From: Bacteroidetes bacterium HGW-Bacteroidetes-6
GTDB lineage: Bacteria > Bacteroidota > Bacteroidia > Bacteroidales > DTU049
Length of the DNA: 41,492 nt
Direction of reading: 5' to 3'
Assembly (NCBI GenBank): GCA_002842495.1
Contig: PHDB01000030.1
Location: forward strand, 1 to 41,492
Part shown: in pieces, positions 26,924-35,255 of the stretch
Numbering within the stretch: the first letter of the stretch is position 1
Layout: every line of letters starts with the position of its first letter
Notes under the pieces: model-generated
The model's input: only the letters and a program-made list of their open reading frames with translations
What the model was told of the DNA's origin: nothing
Databases searched by the model: none
Position numbers and translations under genes: made by a program

Positions 26924-27463
26924 AATTAAGCCTTTTCGGAAAATAGTGTGAATGACATAATGTTTTACTATTTTGAATTTCTATTGTCCGATAAAATTAA
27001 AAACCACAACATCTCGTCCGCAGATTTTGGTGATTACGCAGAAAAAGCTCCAATCCCAGTGATAATCTTTCAATTTGCGCAGATGGAATCAGCTCCAATC
27101 GGAGATTGAATCCGATTCAGATTATTCAACAAATTATTTAAGCAAGTAATTTGTCTGCGTGAATTGTTGGCCCTGCTGGGGCAATTTAAGAATCCGCGTA
27201 ATCTTTAAATCTGCGGATGTATGCTTTCTCGGGAGGTCTGTTGAAATCCAAGCCCTCCAACCGTGCTTATTGTTGAATCGACCGTTATAATTGAGGTTGA
27301 AAGTGACTAAATTGCTTTTTGTCGGACAATGATGATTTTGAATATTAATAAAAGCCAATATTAATTATGTGCTATTTGAAACTTCTAAACTCATGATGAA
27401 TTTCAATTTTGTCACGCGACAGGAGTCGCGCGACAACTGTTGGAGGTATTAGATAACAAAGAA
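26924..27463. other. 540-bp gene-free region with diverged intergenic repeats
   Basis: Only an implausible ORF exists. Two related 26-27-bp words, at 27017-27042 (tccgcagatttt then gattacgcaga) and, inverted, at 27192-27218 (atccgcgtaatc then atctgcggat), share the core CCGCAGATTT-n3/4-GATTACGC. The phrase agctccaatc occurs twice. A short hairpin cgcgac/gtcgcg is at ~27415-27430. It looks like decayed dispersed repeat DNA. Confidence 0.6.
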
Positions 27464-27634
27464 TTACTTCTTCATTAAATCTTTCACTGCGCAGCCTTCG
27501 CAACCAGGACCAGGAGTGCAGCTATTGCATGCTCCGGCAGGTGCTTTGTGCCGAACTTGACGATAAATTGAGCGCAAAGCAACAAATACTGCGACGCCAA
27601 TGATTATATAGACAATAATTTCCTGCAAATTCAT
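27464..27634 (-). CDS. FeoB-associated Cys-rich membrane peptide
   Basis: The 56-residue peptide starts at the ATG at 27634, inside the TGA of the M50 gene (TGATG, 1-bp overlap), which argues for translational coupling. It has one hydrophobic helix (about 6-22), a basic patch and a Cys-rich tail (CNSCTPGPGCEGC). It matches the FeoB-associated Cys-rich membrane peptide pattern, but no feoA or feoB is in the window. The tail could bind iron or another metal. Confidence 0.75.
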   Translation of the reverse strand: MNLQEIIVYIIIGVAVFVALRSIYRQVRHKAPAGACNSCTPGPGCEGCAVKDLMKK

Positions 27635-28290
27635 CAGAATAGAATTAGAACCGATAAGTAAAAAAACAACAAAGCCTGAGCGAGGAATACCATTCCCCAA
27701 AAAGCCGCCGGTAAATGTGTCAGTTTTGCCAGATTGGTGGCATCGCCTGCTTCGGAAGGACGAACGAAGCTGAACCACAGAATTACAAACGACGAAAACA
27801 AAGCCTCGAGTAACATGATGCCGGTATAGGCGTATATCATCATCCAGGCTTTTTCGGGCGCTTTAAAAATTATAAAAAAATACGCCACCAGCATTGCAAC
27901 AATCCACAAAATTCCATAGGTATTGCGAACAGCAAGCAAAAGCAGCAATCCCGACAGCAAAGCCATGCTCACATGCAAGCCCCAATCGTAACCAGCCGAA
28001 AGCAGCACAATAAAAACAAACGGTGTCAGCGAAGCAAATACATAGCCTGAGAGTGAAATAATAAACTGAGCTGTTTTGTTTGTGCTCTTGGTGATGGTGG
28101 TTCCCGAAGTATCGTAAAACAAATCGATCCGAAGCACTTCGCTTTTGGTGAACCAGGCTGCCAAAGCATGGCCTCCTTCATGAAATAATGTATTGAAAAC
28201 ACGGAAAAATTTTCCGGCATAGGGAATACGGCAAAGAATGAACCCACCGGCTGCCAACGTCAAAAACAATATGCTTTCTTCTTTAATCAA
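27634..28290 (-). CDS. M50-family membrane metallopeptidase-like protein
   Basis: The protein has 218 residues and about six transmembrane segments. The zinc motif HExxH is present as HEGGH in FNTLFHEGGHALAAWF (about residues 33-48), so it is a candidate intramembrane zinc protease, though a second zinc ligand (the NPDG-like motif of S2P) is not obvious. A hydrophobic GYVFASLTPFVFIVLLSAG segment follows. It is coupled to the Cys-rich peptide gene downstream. The substrate is unknown. Confidence 0.75.
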   Translation of the reverse strand: MIKEESILFLTLAAGGFILCRIPYAGKFFRVFNTLFHEGGHALAAWFTKSEVLRIDLFYDTSGTTITKSTNKTAQFIISLSGYVFASLTPFVFIVLLSAGYDWGLHVSMALLSGLLLLLAVRNTYGILWIVAMLVAYFFIIFKAPEKAWMMIYAYTGIMLLEALFSSFVILWFSFVRPSEAGDATNLAKLTHLPAAFWGMVFLAQALLFFYLSVLILF

Positions 28291-28352
28291 TGTTTAGTGT
28301 TCTGTTTATTTCCAATGCAAAATAACTATTTTTTCCACTGCATTGCTACAAA

Positions 28353-28507
28353 TTAATCCAATACTTTTTCAACATTCAGTTCATACGTACTGACCTGACC
28401 ACTATCTGGGTTGAAATATTTTTGAATAATACAACCTGAGCATCCGTGTTTTTGAATACAGAAAAAGCCATTGCAACAACAACTATTTTTACGATCCGGC
28501 GCATCAT
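28353..28507 (-). pseudogene. Small secreted peptide gene, probably frameshifted
   Basis: The ATG at 28507 opens a good signal-peptide frame (MMRRIVKIVVVAMAFSVF, then KNTDAQ) that then becomes poor and stops after 43 codons. If one A is added in the run after ttc (around 28425), the frame continues as FNPDSGQVSTYELNVEKVLD and stops at 28353, giving about 51 residues with a natural-looking tail. It is either an inactivated gene or a base-call error. Just upstream is a TAnnTTT-like promoter (tacctttatt). Confidence 0.4.
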
Positions 28508-28584
28508 TTTATTTTCTTCAATAAAGGTACAGACAATCGGGGTTGGAAACGAAGCTCAATTGTGGAGTAGAAATGATATTTAAC

Positions 28585-28618
28585 AGAAAAATCCCCGCTG
28601 TTTGAGGCAACGGGGATT
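28585..28618 (-). terminator. Terminator of the DUF1015 gene
   Basis: aatccccg (28590-28597) pairs with cggggatt (28611-28618). On the minus strand, T residues follow the stem (28585-28591). It lies 35 bp past the stop of the DUF1015 gene. Confidence 0.75.
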
Positions 28619-28653
28619 CGGAATTGGAGATTGCACAATGCAATCAGAAAAAA

Positions 28654-29901
28654 CTAATCGAGCAAATGCACAACAATACCACTGCGGAGCTTAGGCTCGA
28701 ACCAGGTGGTTTTTGGAGGCATAATATTGTTGGTGTCGGCAATATCGATGAGTTGTTTCATGGTAACAGGATACAAAGCAAAAGCTGCTTTCATTTCGCC
28801 ACTGTCAACACGTTTCACCAGTTCGCCCAAACCACGGATACCACCAACAAAATCGACGCGTTTATCGGTACGCAGATCTTTGATATCGAGTAGCTTATCG
28901 AGCACCAGATGCGACAAAATAGTTACATCGAGCACACCAATCGGGTCGTTGTCGTTGTAGGTACCGTATTTTGCTTTAAGCGAATACCACTTCCCTTCGA
29001 GATACATGCTGAAAGTGTGAAGTGCATCAGGCTTGAATATTTCACAACCTTTAAGCTCAACTTCGAAGTTTTCGTTGAGTTTTTCCAAAAATGTATCGGC
29101 ACTCATACCATTGAGATCCTTCACCACCCGGTTGTAATCGATAATGGTAAGCTGGTTGTCGGGAAAATGCACAGCCAGAAAATAATTAAACTCTTCTTTT
29201 CCTGTGTAATCTGGATTATTTGTACGCTTTTCGTTACCAACCAAAGCTGCAGCAGCTGTACGATGGTGACCATCGGCAACATAAGTAGCCGGAATTTTTT
29301 CAAACAACGCTATAATACGCTGAATGGTTTCGTCTTCGCGAATGACCCAAAAATGGTGGCCTACGCCATCAACTGCTGTAAAATCATATTCTGCTTCGTG
29401 GCTTTTCGCATAGTCAATAATCAGGTTATCGAGTTCAGGAAAAGCAGGATAAGAAAAGAAAACAGGTTCCATATTGGCATTGGTAATGCGAACATGTTTC
29501 ATTCTGTCTTCTTCTTTATCTTTGCGGGTAAGCTCGTGTTTTTTGATTACGTTGTTCAGATAATCATCCACACTTGCGCCGCCAACAATACCATACTGAG
29601 TTTTTCCATTCATAGTCTGGGCATAGATATAAAGACATTCTTTTTCGTCTTGCACCAGCCATCCGTTTTCGCGGAATTTGGCGAAATTATCCTGAGCTTT
29701 TTGATATACTTCGGGCAAATGCTCATCGATACCGGGTTCAAGGTCAATTTCGGGTTTAATAATATGAAGCAGCGAATAATCGTTGCCTTCAGCTTCTGAT
29801 CGAGCTTCTTTTGAGTTCAGTACGTCGTAGGGACGCGATGCTACCTGAGCAGCAATGTTTTTTGGGGGCCTTAATCCTTTGAAAGCCTTCAATGTAGCCA
29901 T
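28654..29901 (-). CDS. DUF1015-family protein
   Basis: The protein has 415 residues. The opening KGLRPPKNIAAQVASRPYDV and the phrase YVADGHHRTAAAALV (about 212-226) are strong DUF1015 signs, along with DEKECLYIYAQ. Its biochemistry is unknown. In this phylum the gene usually follows serC-serA; here a four-helix-bundle gene sits in between. It is probably the last gene of the run and has a terminator. Confidence 0.88.
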   Translation of the reverse strand: MATLKAFKGLRPPKNIAAQVASRPYDVLNSKEARSEAEGNDYSLLHIIKPEIDLEPGIDEHLPEVYQKAQDNFAKFRENGWLVQDEKECLYIYAQTMNGKTQYGIVGGASVDDYLNNVIKKHELTRKDKEEDRMKHVRITNANMEPVFFSYPAFPELDNLIIDYAKSHEAEYDFTAVDGVGHHFWVIREDETIQRIIALFEKIPATYVADGHHRTAAAALVGNEKRTNNPDYTGKEEFNYFLAVHFPDNQLTIIDYNRVVKDLNGMSADTFLEKLNENFEVELKGCEIFKPDALHTFSMYLEGKWYSLKAKYGTYNDNDPIGVLDVTILSHLVLDKLLDIKDLRTDKRVDFVGGIRGLGELVKRVDSGEMKAAFALYPVTMKQLIDIADTNNIMPPKTTWFEPKLRSGIVVHLLD

Positions 29902-29919
29902 TCGTTCAATTTTTAAAGT

Positions 29920-30372
29920 TTATATTTCATGTTCGTCATCCAATGAGGAGTCAATCATTTCGTCGTGGTCGTCGTGCTCTCCCGAATCGGTTCTTCTGCC
30001 TTTCTGCAGCGAAGTGATAAGTGCTCCAACCATTCTCGATATTTCGATAAGATAATTTCGCGATTCCTCGTGAACTTCTTCCGAAAAATATCCTTCGCTC
30101 AATCCAACGGATGTAAAAACAACACATTCGCGGACTGCACTTTTAGCCATCTTAAGATAATATACAAATTGGCTTTTGTTCCGGCCACTCCCTTCTGCAA
30201 TATTGATTGCAATATTCACAGCTGATTGTGAAAAACTAATCCGATATTGATCGGAAATGGCATCATTAAGCATCAGTCTGAGATGAGAATTAATCCAACG
30301 CGAATAATCGAGGGCTTTGTGATAAATCCGCAAGTCCTCGAAGCGAAAAAAGTTATACACTTTGTTTTCCAT
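29920..30372 (-). CDS. Four-helix-bundle protein (S23/Avd-like), copy 2
   Basis: The protein has 150 residues. The signature is FRFEDLRIYHKALDYSRWI, then SQSAVNIAINIAEGSGRNKS, YLKMAKSAVRECVVF and GYFSEEVHEE. Copy 2 is only distantly similar to copy 1 (18091), so this is not a recent duplication. It ends with an unusual acidic/His tail (DDHDEMIDSSLDDEHEI). It is inserted 21 bp after serA and 18 bp before the DUF1015 gene, so it is probably co-transcribed. Confidence 0.85.
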   Translation of the reverse strand: MENKVYNFFRFEDLRIYHKALDYSRWINSHLRLMLNDAISDQYRISFSQSAVNIAINIAEGSGRNKSQFVYYLKMAKSAVRECVVFTSVGLSEGYFSEEVHEESRNYLIEISRMVGALITSLQKGRRTDSGEHDDHDEMIDSSLDDEHEI

Positions 30373-30393
30373 GACTGAGCGGGTTTTAAATGA

Positions 30394-31317
30394 TTATTTA
30401 TTCACCTGATAAGTCTTGTCGCCGTTTTTAATAAAGTTCACAATCTGTTCTGCTGCTGCAATTCCTGCATTATTATTAGCTTCCGATGTCTGAGCACCCA
30501 ATTTTTTAGGAGTAAAAAATACACGATTGCCATATTTTTCTTTAAAATCGGCGGCATTATCGGGAGCAATATCGCTCACATAACGCAAATCGGGACGTTC
30601 TTCGAAAAGCTGCAACAAACCGGCTTCGTCAATTACTTCCTTGCGGGCTGTATTTACCAAAACACCATTTTTCGGCATCAACGACAGCAACTCGCGATTG
30701 ATTGATTTTTTTGTTTTGTCGTTGGCCGGAATATGCAACGAAACATACTGACAACTTTTATAGAGTTCTTCGACACTCGAAGCTACAATAATACCATCAT
30801 TTTCCATCACACTCTTGTCGATAAACGGATCGAAAGCCATTATTTTCATATTAAAACCTTTGGCTGCACGGGCCAGATTTTTCCCAACCCAACCATAAGC
30901 ATGAATACCCAACGTTTTGTCTTTAATTTCTGTCCCACTTGTTCCATCGTAGTTGTTACGGGCAATCATCAACATCATACCAATGGCCAGTTCGGCCACA
31001 GCATTGCTATTTTGACCGGGAGTGTTCATGGCAACAACACCTTTGGCAGTACAGGCTGCCAAATCGATATTGTCGTAACCGGCACCTGCGCGAACCACAA
31101 TTTTCAAATTTGCAGCACGTTCAACAACTTCTGCATCAATAATATCGCTGCGGATGATAATTGCATCCACGTCGGCAACTGCCTCGAGCAGCTGTTTTTT
31201 CTCAGTGTATTTTTCGAGCAAAACCAGTTCGAAGCCGGCCGCTTCAACCACATTGCGGATGGCATTCACTGCAGCAGCAGCAAAGGGTTTCTCAGTAGCT
31301 ACCAATACTTTTGTCAT
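30394..31317 (-). CDS. serA: D-3-phosphoglycerate dehydrogenase
   Basis: SerA oxidises 3-phosphoglycerate in the first step of serine synthesis. I start it at the ATG at 31317 (MTKVLVATEK, 307 residues) behind an AAAGAGA stretch; the longer frame adds 11 residues. The NAD-binding region is GIHAYGWVGKNLARAAKG (137-154), with RAGAGYDNID (77-86) and catalytic Arg225 (VNTARKEVID). The place normally holding the catalytic His (TPHIGA) reads TPKKLGAQT (269-277), with Lys instead. There is no C-terminal ACT domain. It lies downstream of serC. Confidence 0.9.
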   Translation of the reverse strand: MTKVLVATEKPFAAAAVNAIRNVVEAAGFELVLLEKYTEKKQLLEAVADVDAIIIRSDIIDAEVVERAANLKIVVRAGAGYDNIDLAACTAKGVVAMNTPGQNSNAVAELAIGMMLMIARNNYDGTSGTEIKDKTLGIHAYGWVGKNLARAAKGFNMKIMAFDPFIDKSVMENDGIIVASSVEELYKSCQYVSLHIPANDKTKKSINRELLSLMPKNGVLVNTARKEVIDEAGLLQLFEERPDLRYVSDIAPDNAADFKEKYGNRVFFTPKKLGAQTSEANNNAGIAAAEQIVNFIKNGDKTYQVNK

Positions 31318-31402
31318 GTCTCTTTTGTTTTGATGGTTTAGTTGTCCCAAAGGTATAAAAAAACTTATTCACCAAGCGTCTTTCTTCCTTATTTATGCAA
31401 AC

Positions 31403-31437
31403 AAAAAACCCGCAAACTACTTTTCAGCAATCTGCGG
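31403..31437 (-). terminator. Hairpin between serC and serA
   Basis: cccgca (31409-31414) pairs with tgcggg (31432-31437). On the minus strand, a run of T (31403-31408) follows. It lies 26 bp past the serC stop, and serA starts ~90 bp further on, so it could act as terminator or attenuator between the two serine genes. Confidence 0.7.
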
Positions 31438-31462
31438 GCTATTTCTTTATGAGCTTAACCGT

Positions 31463-32539
31463 TTAAGCGTTGCTTTTTTCAAATTCCATCATAGCATCAA
31501 CCAAATACTGAACAGCTTCTTTTGGAAGTGCATTGTAGGTTGAGGCACGGAAACCACCCACCGAGCGGTGACCTTTGATTCCAACAATACCTTTGGATTT
31601 TGCAAATTCCATGAATGCTTCTTCTTTGTCTTTGTACTCGTCTTTCATTACAAAACAAATATTCATAAGCGAACGGCTATCTTTTTCGGCTGTTCCAACA
31701 AACATTTTACTGCTGTCGATAGCATTGTAAAGAATATCGGCTTTGTCGATGTTCATTTTTTCCATCACTTTGAGTCCACCCAATTCTTTCAGCCATTTCA
31801 AGGTTTCCATAATGGTGAAGATTGGAAGTACGGGAGGAGTATTGAACATACTGCCTTCTTTCACATGGGTGCGATAGTCGAACATGGTCGGGATATGGCG
31901 CTGATCGGTGATTTTTTGCAGAAATTCGTCTTTGATAATCACGAAAGTAGCACCGGCAGGTCCGATATTTTTCTGAGCACCACCGTAAATCATATCGTAC
32001 TTTTTCACATCAACCGGACGGCTACACATATCGGACGACATATCGGCAATCAAAGGAACATTGCTGTCGAAATCGGTACGGATTTCGGTGCCATAAATAG
32101 TATTGTTGGTTGTGATGTGGAAATAATCGGCATCGGCAGGAACGGTAAATCCTTTAGGAATATAAGAGTAGTTCTTATCTGCCGAGCTACCTACTGTTAC
32201 AACTTCTCCAAATCCCTTGGCTTCTTTGAGAGCTTTTTTGGCCCAAACGCCTGTTTCGAGATAGGCAGCTTTGGTTTTCAAAAAGTTGAAAGGAATGGTT
32301 GCAAACTGAGTGCTGGCTCCACCACCCAGGAAAAGAACATGGTAGTTTTCGGGTATTCCCATTACTTCTTTCATCAGAGCAACTGCATCGTCGATAACAG
32401 CCTGGAAATCTTTGCTGCGGTGGCTGATTTCGAGAAGCGACATGCCAATTCCATTCAAATCGAGAATAGCTTTTGCGGTATTTTCGATAGCAATTCGCGG
32501 AAGAATAGCCGGACCGGCATTAAAATTATACTTTTTCAT
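31463..32539 (-). CDS. serC: Phosphoserine aminotransferase
   Basis: The protein has 358 residues, full length. It converts 3-phosphohydroxypyruvate and glutamate to phosphoserine and serves serine and probably pyridoxal synthesis. The PLP Lys190 lies in [12 protein letters not shown]. Also present are NAGPAILP at the start, [19 protein letters not shown] and [15 protein letters not shown] near the end. The next step, serB, is not in the window. Confidence 0.95.
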   Translation of the reverse strand: MKKYNFNAGPAILPRIAIENTAKAILDLNGIGMSLLEISHRSKDFQAVIDDAVALMKEVMGIPENYHVLFLGGGASTQFATIPFNFLKTKAAYLETGVWAKKALKEAKGFGEVVTVGSSADKNYSYIPKGFTVPADADYFHITTNNTIYGTEIRTDFDSNVPLIADMSSDMCSRPVDVKKYDMIYGGAQKNIGPAGATFVIIKDEFLQKITDQRHIPTMFDYRTHVKEGSMFNTPPVLPIFTIMETLKWLKELGGLKVMEKMNIDKADILYNAIDSSKMFVGTAEKDSRSLMNICFVMKDEYKDKEEAFMEFAKSKGIVGIKGHRSVGGFRASTYNALPKEAVQYLVDAMMEFEKSNA

Positions 32540-32780
32540 AATCGAATGATTTGGTTTCTTGACGCAAAGATATAAATTGATTTAATGTGTGGATATGAAT
32601 TTTCAGATTTTATTCTTGTCTTTGAATGAAGATTTTAAATCAAAAAATAAAGACGAAATTACAAAAAACAAGAATTCAACAGCACATTGATAATCAAACA
32701 CTTTATACCGCTATGTATTCCATTTTTTTAACAAGATTATAAATTTTGGATTTTTTCCCATACAATTTCAAAGGAATGAT

Positions 32781-32788
32781 TACCTTTG
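32781..32788 (+). promoter_or_regulatory. -7 box TACCTTTG of the SRP RNA
   Basis: TAnnTTTG lies directly before the RNA, which would start at about 32791-32793. No clear -33 element was seen. The rest of 32540-32780 holds nothing recognisable and is AT-rich. Confidence 0.65.
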
Positions 32789-32790
32789 CA

Positions 32791-32890
32791 GCGGGTAAGT
32801 CCTGCGCAACCAGCTCCCGCGAACTCCCCCAGGTTCGGAAGGAAGCAAGGGTAAGTGGTCGTAGCGGTGTGATGCAGGGTGCTTACCCAT
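32791..32890 (+). ncRNA. ffs: Signal recognition particle RNA (4.5S type)
   Basis: It is a single long hairpin. gggtaag (32793-32799) pairs with cttaccc (32882-32888), and cctgc (32801-32805) with gcagg near 32875. The conserved tip is present: cccaggttcggaaggaagca (about 32828-32847), which holds the GGAA tetraloop and the SRP-protein (Ffh) binding bulges and differs from the E. coli tip by one base. It is about 100 nt, with promoter box adjacent. It binds Ffh for cotranslational targeting. Confidence 0.93.
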
Positions 32891-32968
32891 TTTCTATTTT
32901 ATAAACCTACCTACATGCTAATTATCGTACGCGCTAATTAGCCAATTGATAAACCAGCAAATTGCCCC

Positions 32969-33625
32969 ATGAAGTTTTTTATCGATACTGCGAACCTTAA
33001 AGAAATTGAGATCGCCCAAAGCTGGGGAATTCTCGATGGTGTAACAACCAATCCGAGCCTCATGGCCAAAGAAGGCATAAAAGGGCACGACAATATTTTG
33101 AAGCATTATGTCGATATCTGTAATATTGTTGACGGCGATGTAAGTGCCGAAGTGATTGCACTCGATTTCGACGGCATGATGCGCGAAGCTGAAATTCTGG
33201 CCACTTTACATAAGAATATAGTAGTAAAGGTTCCGATGACAAAAGACGGCATCAAAGCGGTGAAAGCACTTAGCAACCAGGGAATCAAAACCAATTGCAC
33301 ATTGGTATTCAGTGCAGGACAAGCCATACTTGCTGCCAAAGCCGGAGCAACATACGTTTCGCCATTTGTTGGACGTCTCGACGATATTTCGGCTGATGGC
33401 ATAGCACTTATCAATCAGATGGTCAATATTTTTACAGCTCAGGACTACAAAACGCAGATTCTGGCTGCAAGTTTGCGTCATCCTATGCATATTGTACAAT
33501 GTGCTGAAATTGGTGCCGATGTAGTCACCTGTCCTTTCAAGTCAATTGAGCAATTGTTCCATCATCCGCTTACTGATAGCGGTTTGGAAAAATTCATGGA
33601 AGACTTTAAAAACTCCCAAAAATAA
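32969..33625 (+). CDS. fsa: Fructose-6-phosphate aldolase (transaldolase-like)
   Basis: The protein has 218 residues, the short-chain FSA length rather than a full transaldolase. The start [20 protein letters not shown] and [14 protein letters not shown] are diagnostic, with the Schiff-base Lys in [10 protein letters not shown] (about residue 86), [11 protein letters not shown] and [10 protein letters not shown]. It splits fructose 6-phosphate to dihydroxyacetone and glyceraldehyde 3-phosphate, or acts as a small transaldolase. It lies 1 bp before the YciO gene. Confidence 0.93.
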   Translation: MKFFIDTANLKEIEIAQSWGILDGVTTNPSLMAKEGIKGHDNILKHYVDICNIVDGDVSAEVIALDFDGMMREAEILATLHKNIVVKVPMTKDGIKAVKALSNQGIKTNCTLVFSAGQAILAAKAGATYVSPFVGRLDDISADGIALINQMVNIFTAQDYKTQILAASLRHPMHIVQCAEIGADVVTCPFKSIEQLFHHPLTDSGLEKFMEDFKNSQK

Positions 33626-33626
33626 A

Positions 33627-34250
33627 ATGTTAATTCAAATCCATCCCGATAACCCGCAAGAACGCCTTGTTAAGCAAGTGGCCGAAATTCTTAAATCGGG
33701 TGGAATTGCTATTTTCCCCACCGATTCGGTTTATGCTATGGGGTGTAGTCTTTTACAACACAAAGCTGTTGAACGAATTGCGCGCATCAAGGGAATTAAA
33801 GTTGAGAAAGCCAATTTCTCCATACTCACAAACGATTTGAGTCATTTAAGCGAATACACCAAGCCATTGAACAATCACCTGTTCCGGCTTATGAAAAAAG
33901 TACTACCGGGACCTTATACCTTTATATTGCCAGCCAACAACAATGTTCCGAAAATTTTTGAAAGTCGTAAAAAAAACATTGGTATTCGTGTACCCGACAA
34001 CAGTGTAATTCAGGCCATCATCTCCGAACTGGGTTGTCCTTTGGTTTCAACTTCTCTTCACAGCGACGACGACGATTACCTGGAATATGTTGTGAATGCA
34101 GAGTTGATTTATGAAAAATACGAAAATCTGGTCGATTTGGTGATTGATGGCGGAATTGGCGGGGTGGAACCTTCAACCGTGCTCGATTGCACAGGCGATG
34201 AAATTGAAATTGTTCGCGAAGGTAAAGGACCGGTTGATTTTTTGCAATAA
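33627..34250 (+). CDS. Sua5/YciO/YrdC-domain protein, YciO type
   Basis: The protein has 207 residues from the ATG at 33627 (MLIQIHPDNPQ), 1 bp after fsa; the frame is open upstream, but that part overlaps fsa in another frame. FPTDSVYAMGC, FSILTNDLSHLSEY, LPGPYTFILPA and VSTSLHSDDDD match YciO more closely than TsaC. The YrdC family makes threonylcarbamoyl-AMP for tRNA t6A; YciO itself is less certain. No C-terminal Sua5 domain is present. Confidence 0.85.
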   Translation: MLIQIHPDNPQERLVKQVAEILKSGGIAIFPTDSVYAMGCSLLQHKAVERIARIKGIKVEKANFSILTNDLSHLSEYTKPLNNHLFRLMKKVLPGPYTFILPANNNVPKIFESRKKNIGIRVPDNSVIQAIISELGCPLVSTSLHSDDDDYLEYVVNAELIYEKYENLVDLVIDGGIGGVEPSTVLDCTGDEIEIVREGKGPVDFLQ

Positions 34251-34271
34251 AAAAACCGGCCTGAGCCGGTT
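34247..34271 (-). terminator. Convergent terminator between YciO-type and small secreted genes
   Basis: aaccggc (34254-34260) pairs with gccggtt (34265-34271), with a ctga loop. On the minus strand seven T follow (34247-34253), so it ends the gene at 34290. On the plus strand it lies directly after the YciO stop with only a weak T tract. Confidence 0.75.
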
Positions 34272-34289
34272 AATAAAATCCAGATAATA

Positions 34290-34703
34290 CTAGTTAGTGG
34301 CTAACTTGATCTCCAAAGTCGCTTCTGCATTGGGTGCAGCGCTGATTTCCAAGATATAAGTGCCTTCCATAAGTTTTACATCCTGAATGGGAGTTGTTTC
34401 AGCTTTGCCACCATCGTGAACTACAGTTTGTTTATAAAGAATTTTCGGTTTGCTTCCCGATGTCTTCAGATAAACTTTGGCAGAAACTTCAGTTGGAGCT
34501 GTCTGTGCTGCATTACAAGAAGTCCAGGTTGGTACAATATCCATCGACATCAATTTTGCAGTTTTTCCTGCAGGAACAGTAAATTCAGCTGTACGATTGG
34601 TGCAATCGGAACTTGCTTTAACCGTATATTTAAAATTCTGAGCTGAAACCGAAACCAATCCAACCAGCAAAATCATTGCAACGAGAGAAAATAGTTTTTT
34701 CAT
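34290..34703 (-). CDS. Small secreted beta-rich protein
   Basis: The protein has 137 residues from the ATG at 34703 (MKKLFSLVAMILLVGLVSVS), 16 codons shorter than the open frame. A signal peptide ends in SAQ. The mature part, about 115 residues of beta-rich sequence, has two Cys (SDCTNRT, TSCNAAQ) that may form a disulfide. No family was recognised, and no T9SS domain is present. Confidence 0.7.
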   Translation of the reverse strand: MKKLFSLVAMILLVGLVSVSAQNFKYTVKASSDCTNRTAEFTVPAGKTAKLMSMDIVPTWTSCNAAQTAPTEVSAKVYLKTSGSKPKILYKQTVVHDGGKAETTPIQDVKLMEGTYILEISAAPNAEATLEIKLATN

Positions 34704-34826
34704 GGTGTTTGTTTTAAAAATTCGGTCCAAATATATAAAATATCGTGCCAATGAAAAAATTTTCCTTGTTAATCTATTTTTTAGTGATAAATAATAAAAA
34801 AAATTAGGAAGTAATAAAATAATTCG

Positions 34827-34834
34827 TAATTTTG
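34827..34834 (+). promoter_or_regulatory. -7 box TAATTTTG of tRNA-Pro
   Basis: A TAnnTTTG match lies 12 bp before the tRNA 5' end. Confidence 0.6.
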
Positions 34835-34846
34835 CAGTCCGAAAAA

Positions 34847-34921
34847 CGGGGTATAGCGTAGCCCGGCTAGCGCGCCTGCTTTGGGAGCAGGAGGTCGCAG
34901 GTTCGAATCCTGCTACCCCGA
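34847..34921 (+). tRNA. tRNA-Pro (anticodon TGG)
   Basis: Acceptor cggggta (34847-34853) pairs with taccccg (34914-34920), discriminator A at 34921. The anticodon stem cctgc/gcagg encloses tttggga, with TGG at 34882-34884. The T arm is cgcaggttcgaatcctg. CCA is not encoded. Confidence 0.95.
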
Positions 34922-34928
34922 CAACAAA

Positions 34929-34962
34929 AAGTCTGACACGAATGTGTGTTGGGCTTTTTTTT
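34929..34962 (+). terminator. Terminator of tRNA-Pro
   Basis: An 11-bp stem with three wobble pairs is formed by aagtctgacac (34929-34939) and gtgttgggctt (34946-34956), followed by T through 34962. Confidence 0.8.
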
Positions 34963-35155
34963 GCTTATTGCCATACTTGTATGAGAAATGAGAAAAAAAG
35001 GACAACATGAGCGAAGTAAACTTTTTTGTTTCATCGTTATCACTTTTCTCTATATTTATTCAAATCACATGGTTATCTCAACTAAAAACAAACTAATTCA
35101 ATCGGAAATTATCAATAATGGTGTGAAAAAAGTTGAATGCTTCGAGAAATTTCAC

Positions 35156-35163
35156 TAATTTTG
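35156..35163 (+). promoter_or_regulatory. -7 box TAATTTTG of tRNA-Arg
   Basis: A TAnnTTTG match lies 14 bp before the tRNA. Nothing else is recognisable in 34963-35155. Confidence 0.6.
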
Positions 35164-35177
35164 CACTCCTTTTCAAA

Positions 35178-35254
35178 GGTCCTGTAGCTCAGCTGGATAG
35201 AGCAGCAGCCTTCTAAGCTGCGGGTCGTGGGTTCGAATCCCGCCGGGATCACCA
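35178..35254 (+). tRNA. tRNA-Arg (anticodon TCT)
   Basis: Acceptor ggtcctg (35178-35184) pairs with the 3' strand up to 35250 (two wobbles), followed by acca including encoded CCA (35252-35254). Anticodon stem gcagc/gctgc with loop cttctaa, anticodon TCT at 35212-35214. The T arm is gtgggttcgaatcccgc. Confidence 0.95.
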
Positions 35255-35255
35255 A

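Noticed and set aside
27134-27358. 74-residue minus-strand ORF in the 26924-27463 gap
   Set aside because: It crosses the GATTACGC repeat, has no ribosome-binding context or family-like sequence.
29920-30372. Possible diversity-generating retroelement suggested by the Avd-like genes
   Set aside because: No reverse transcriptase, template repeat or variable repeat was seen near either S23-like gene.
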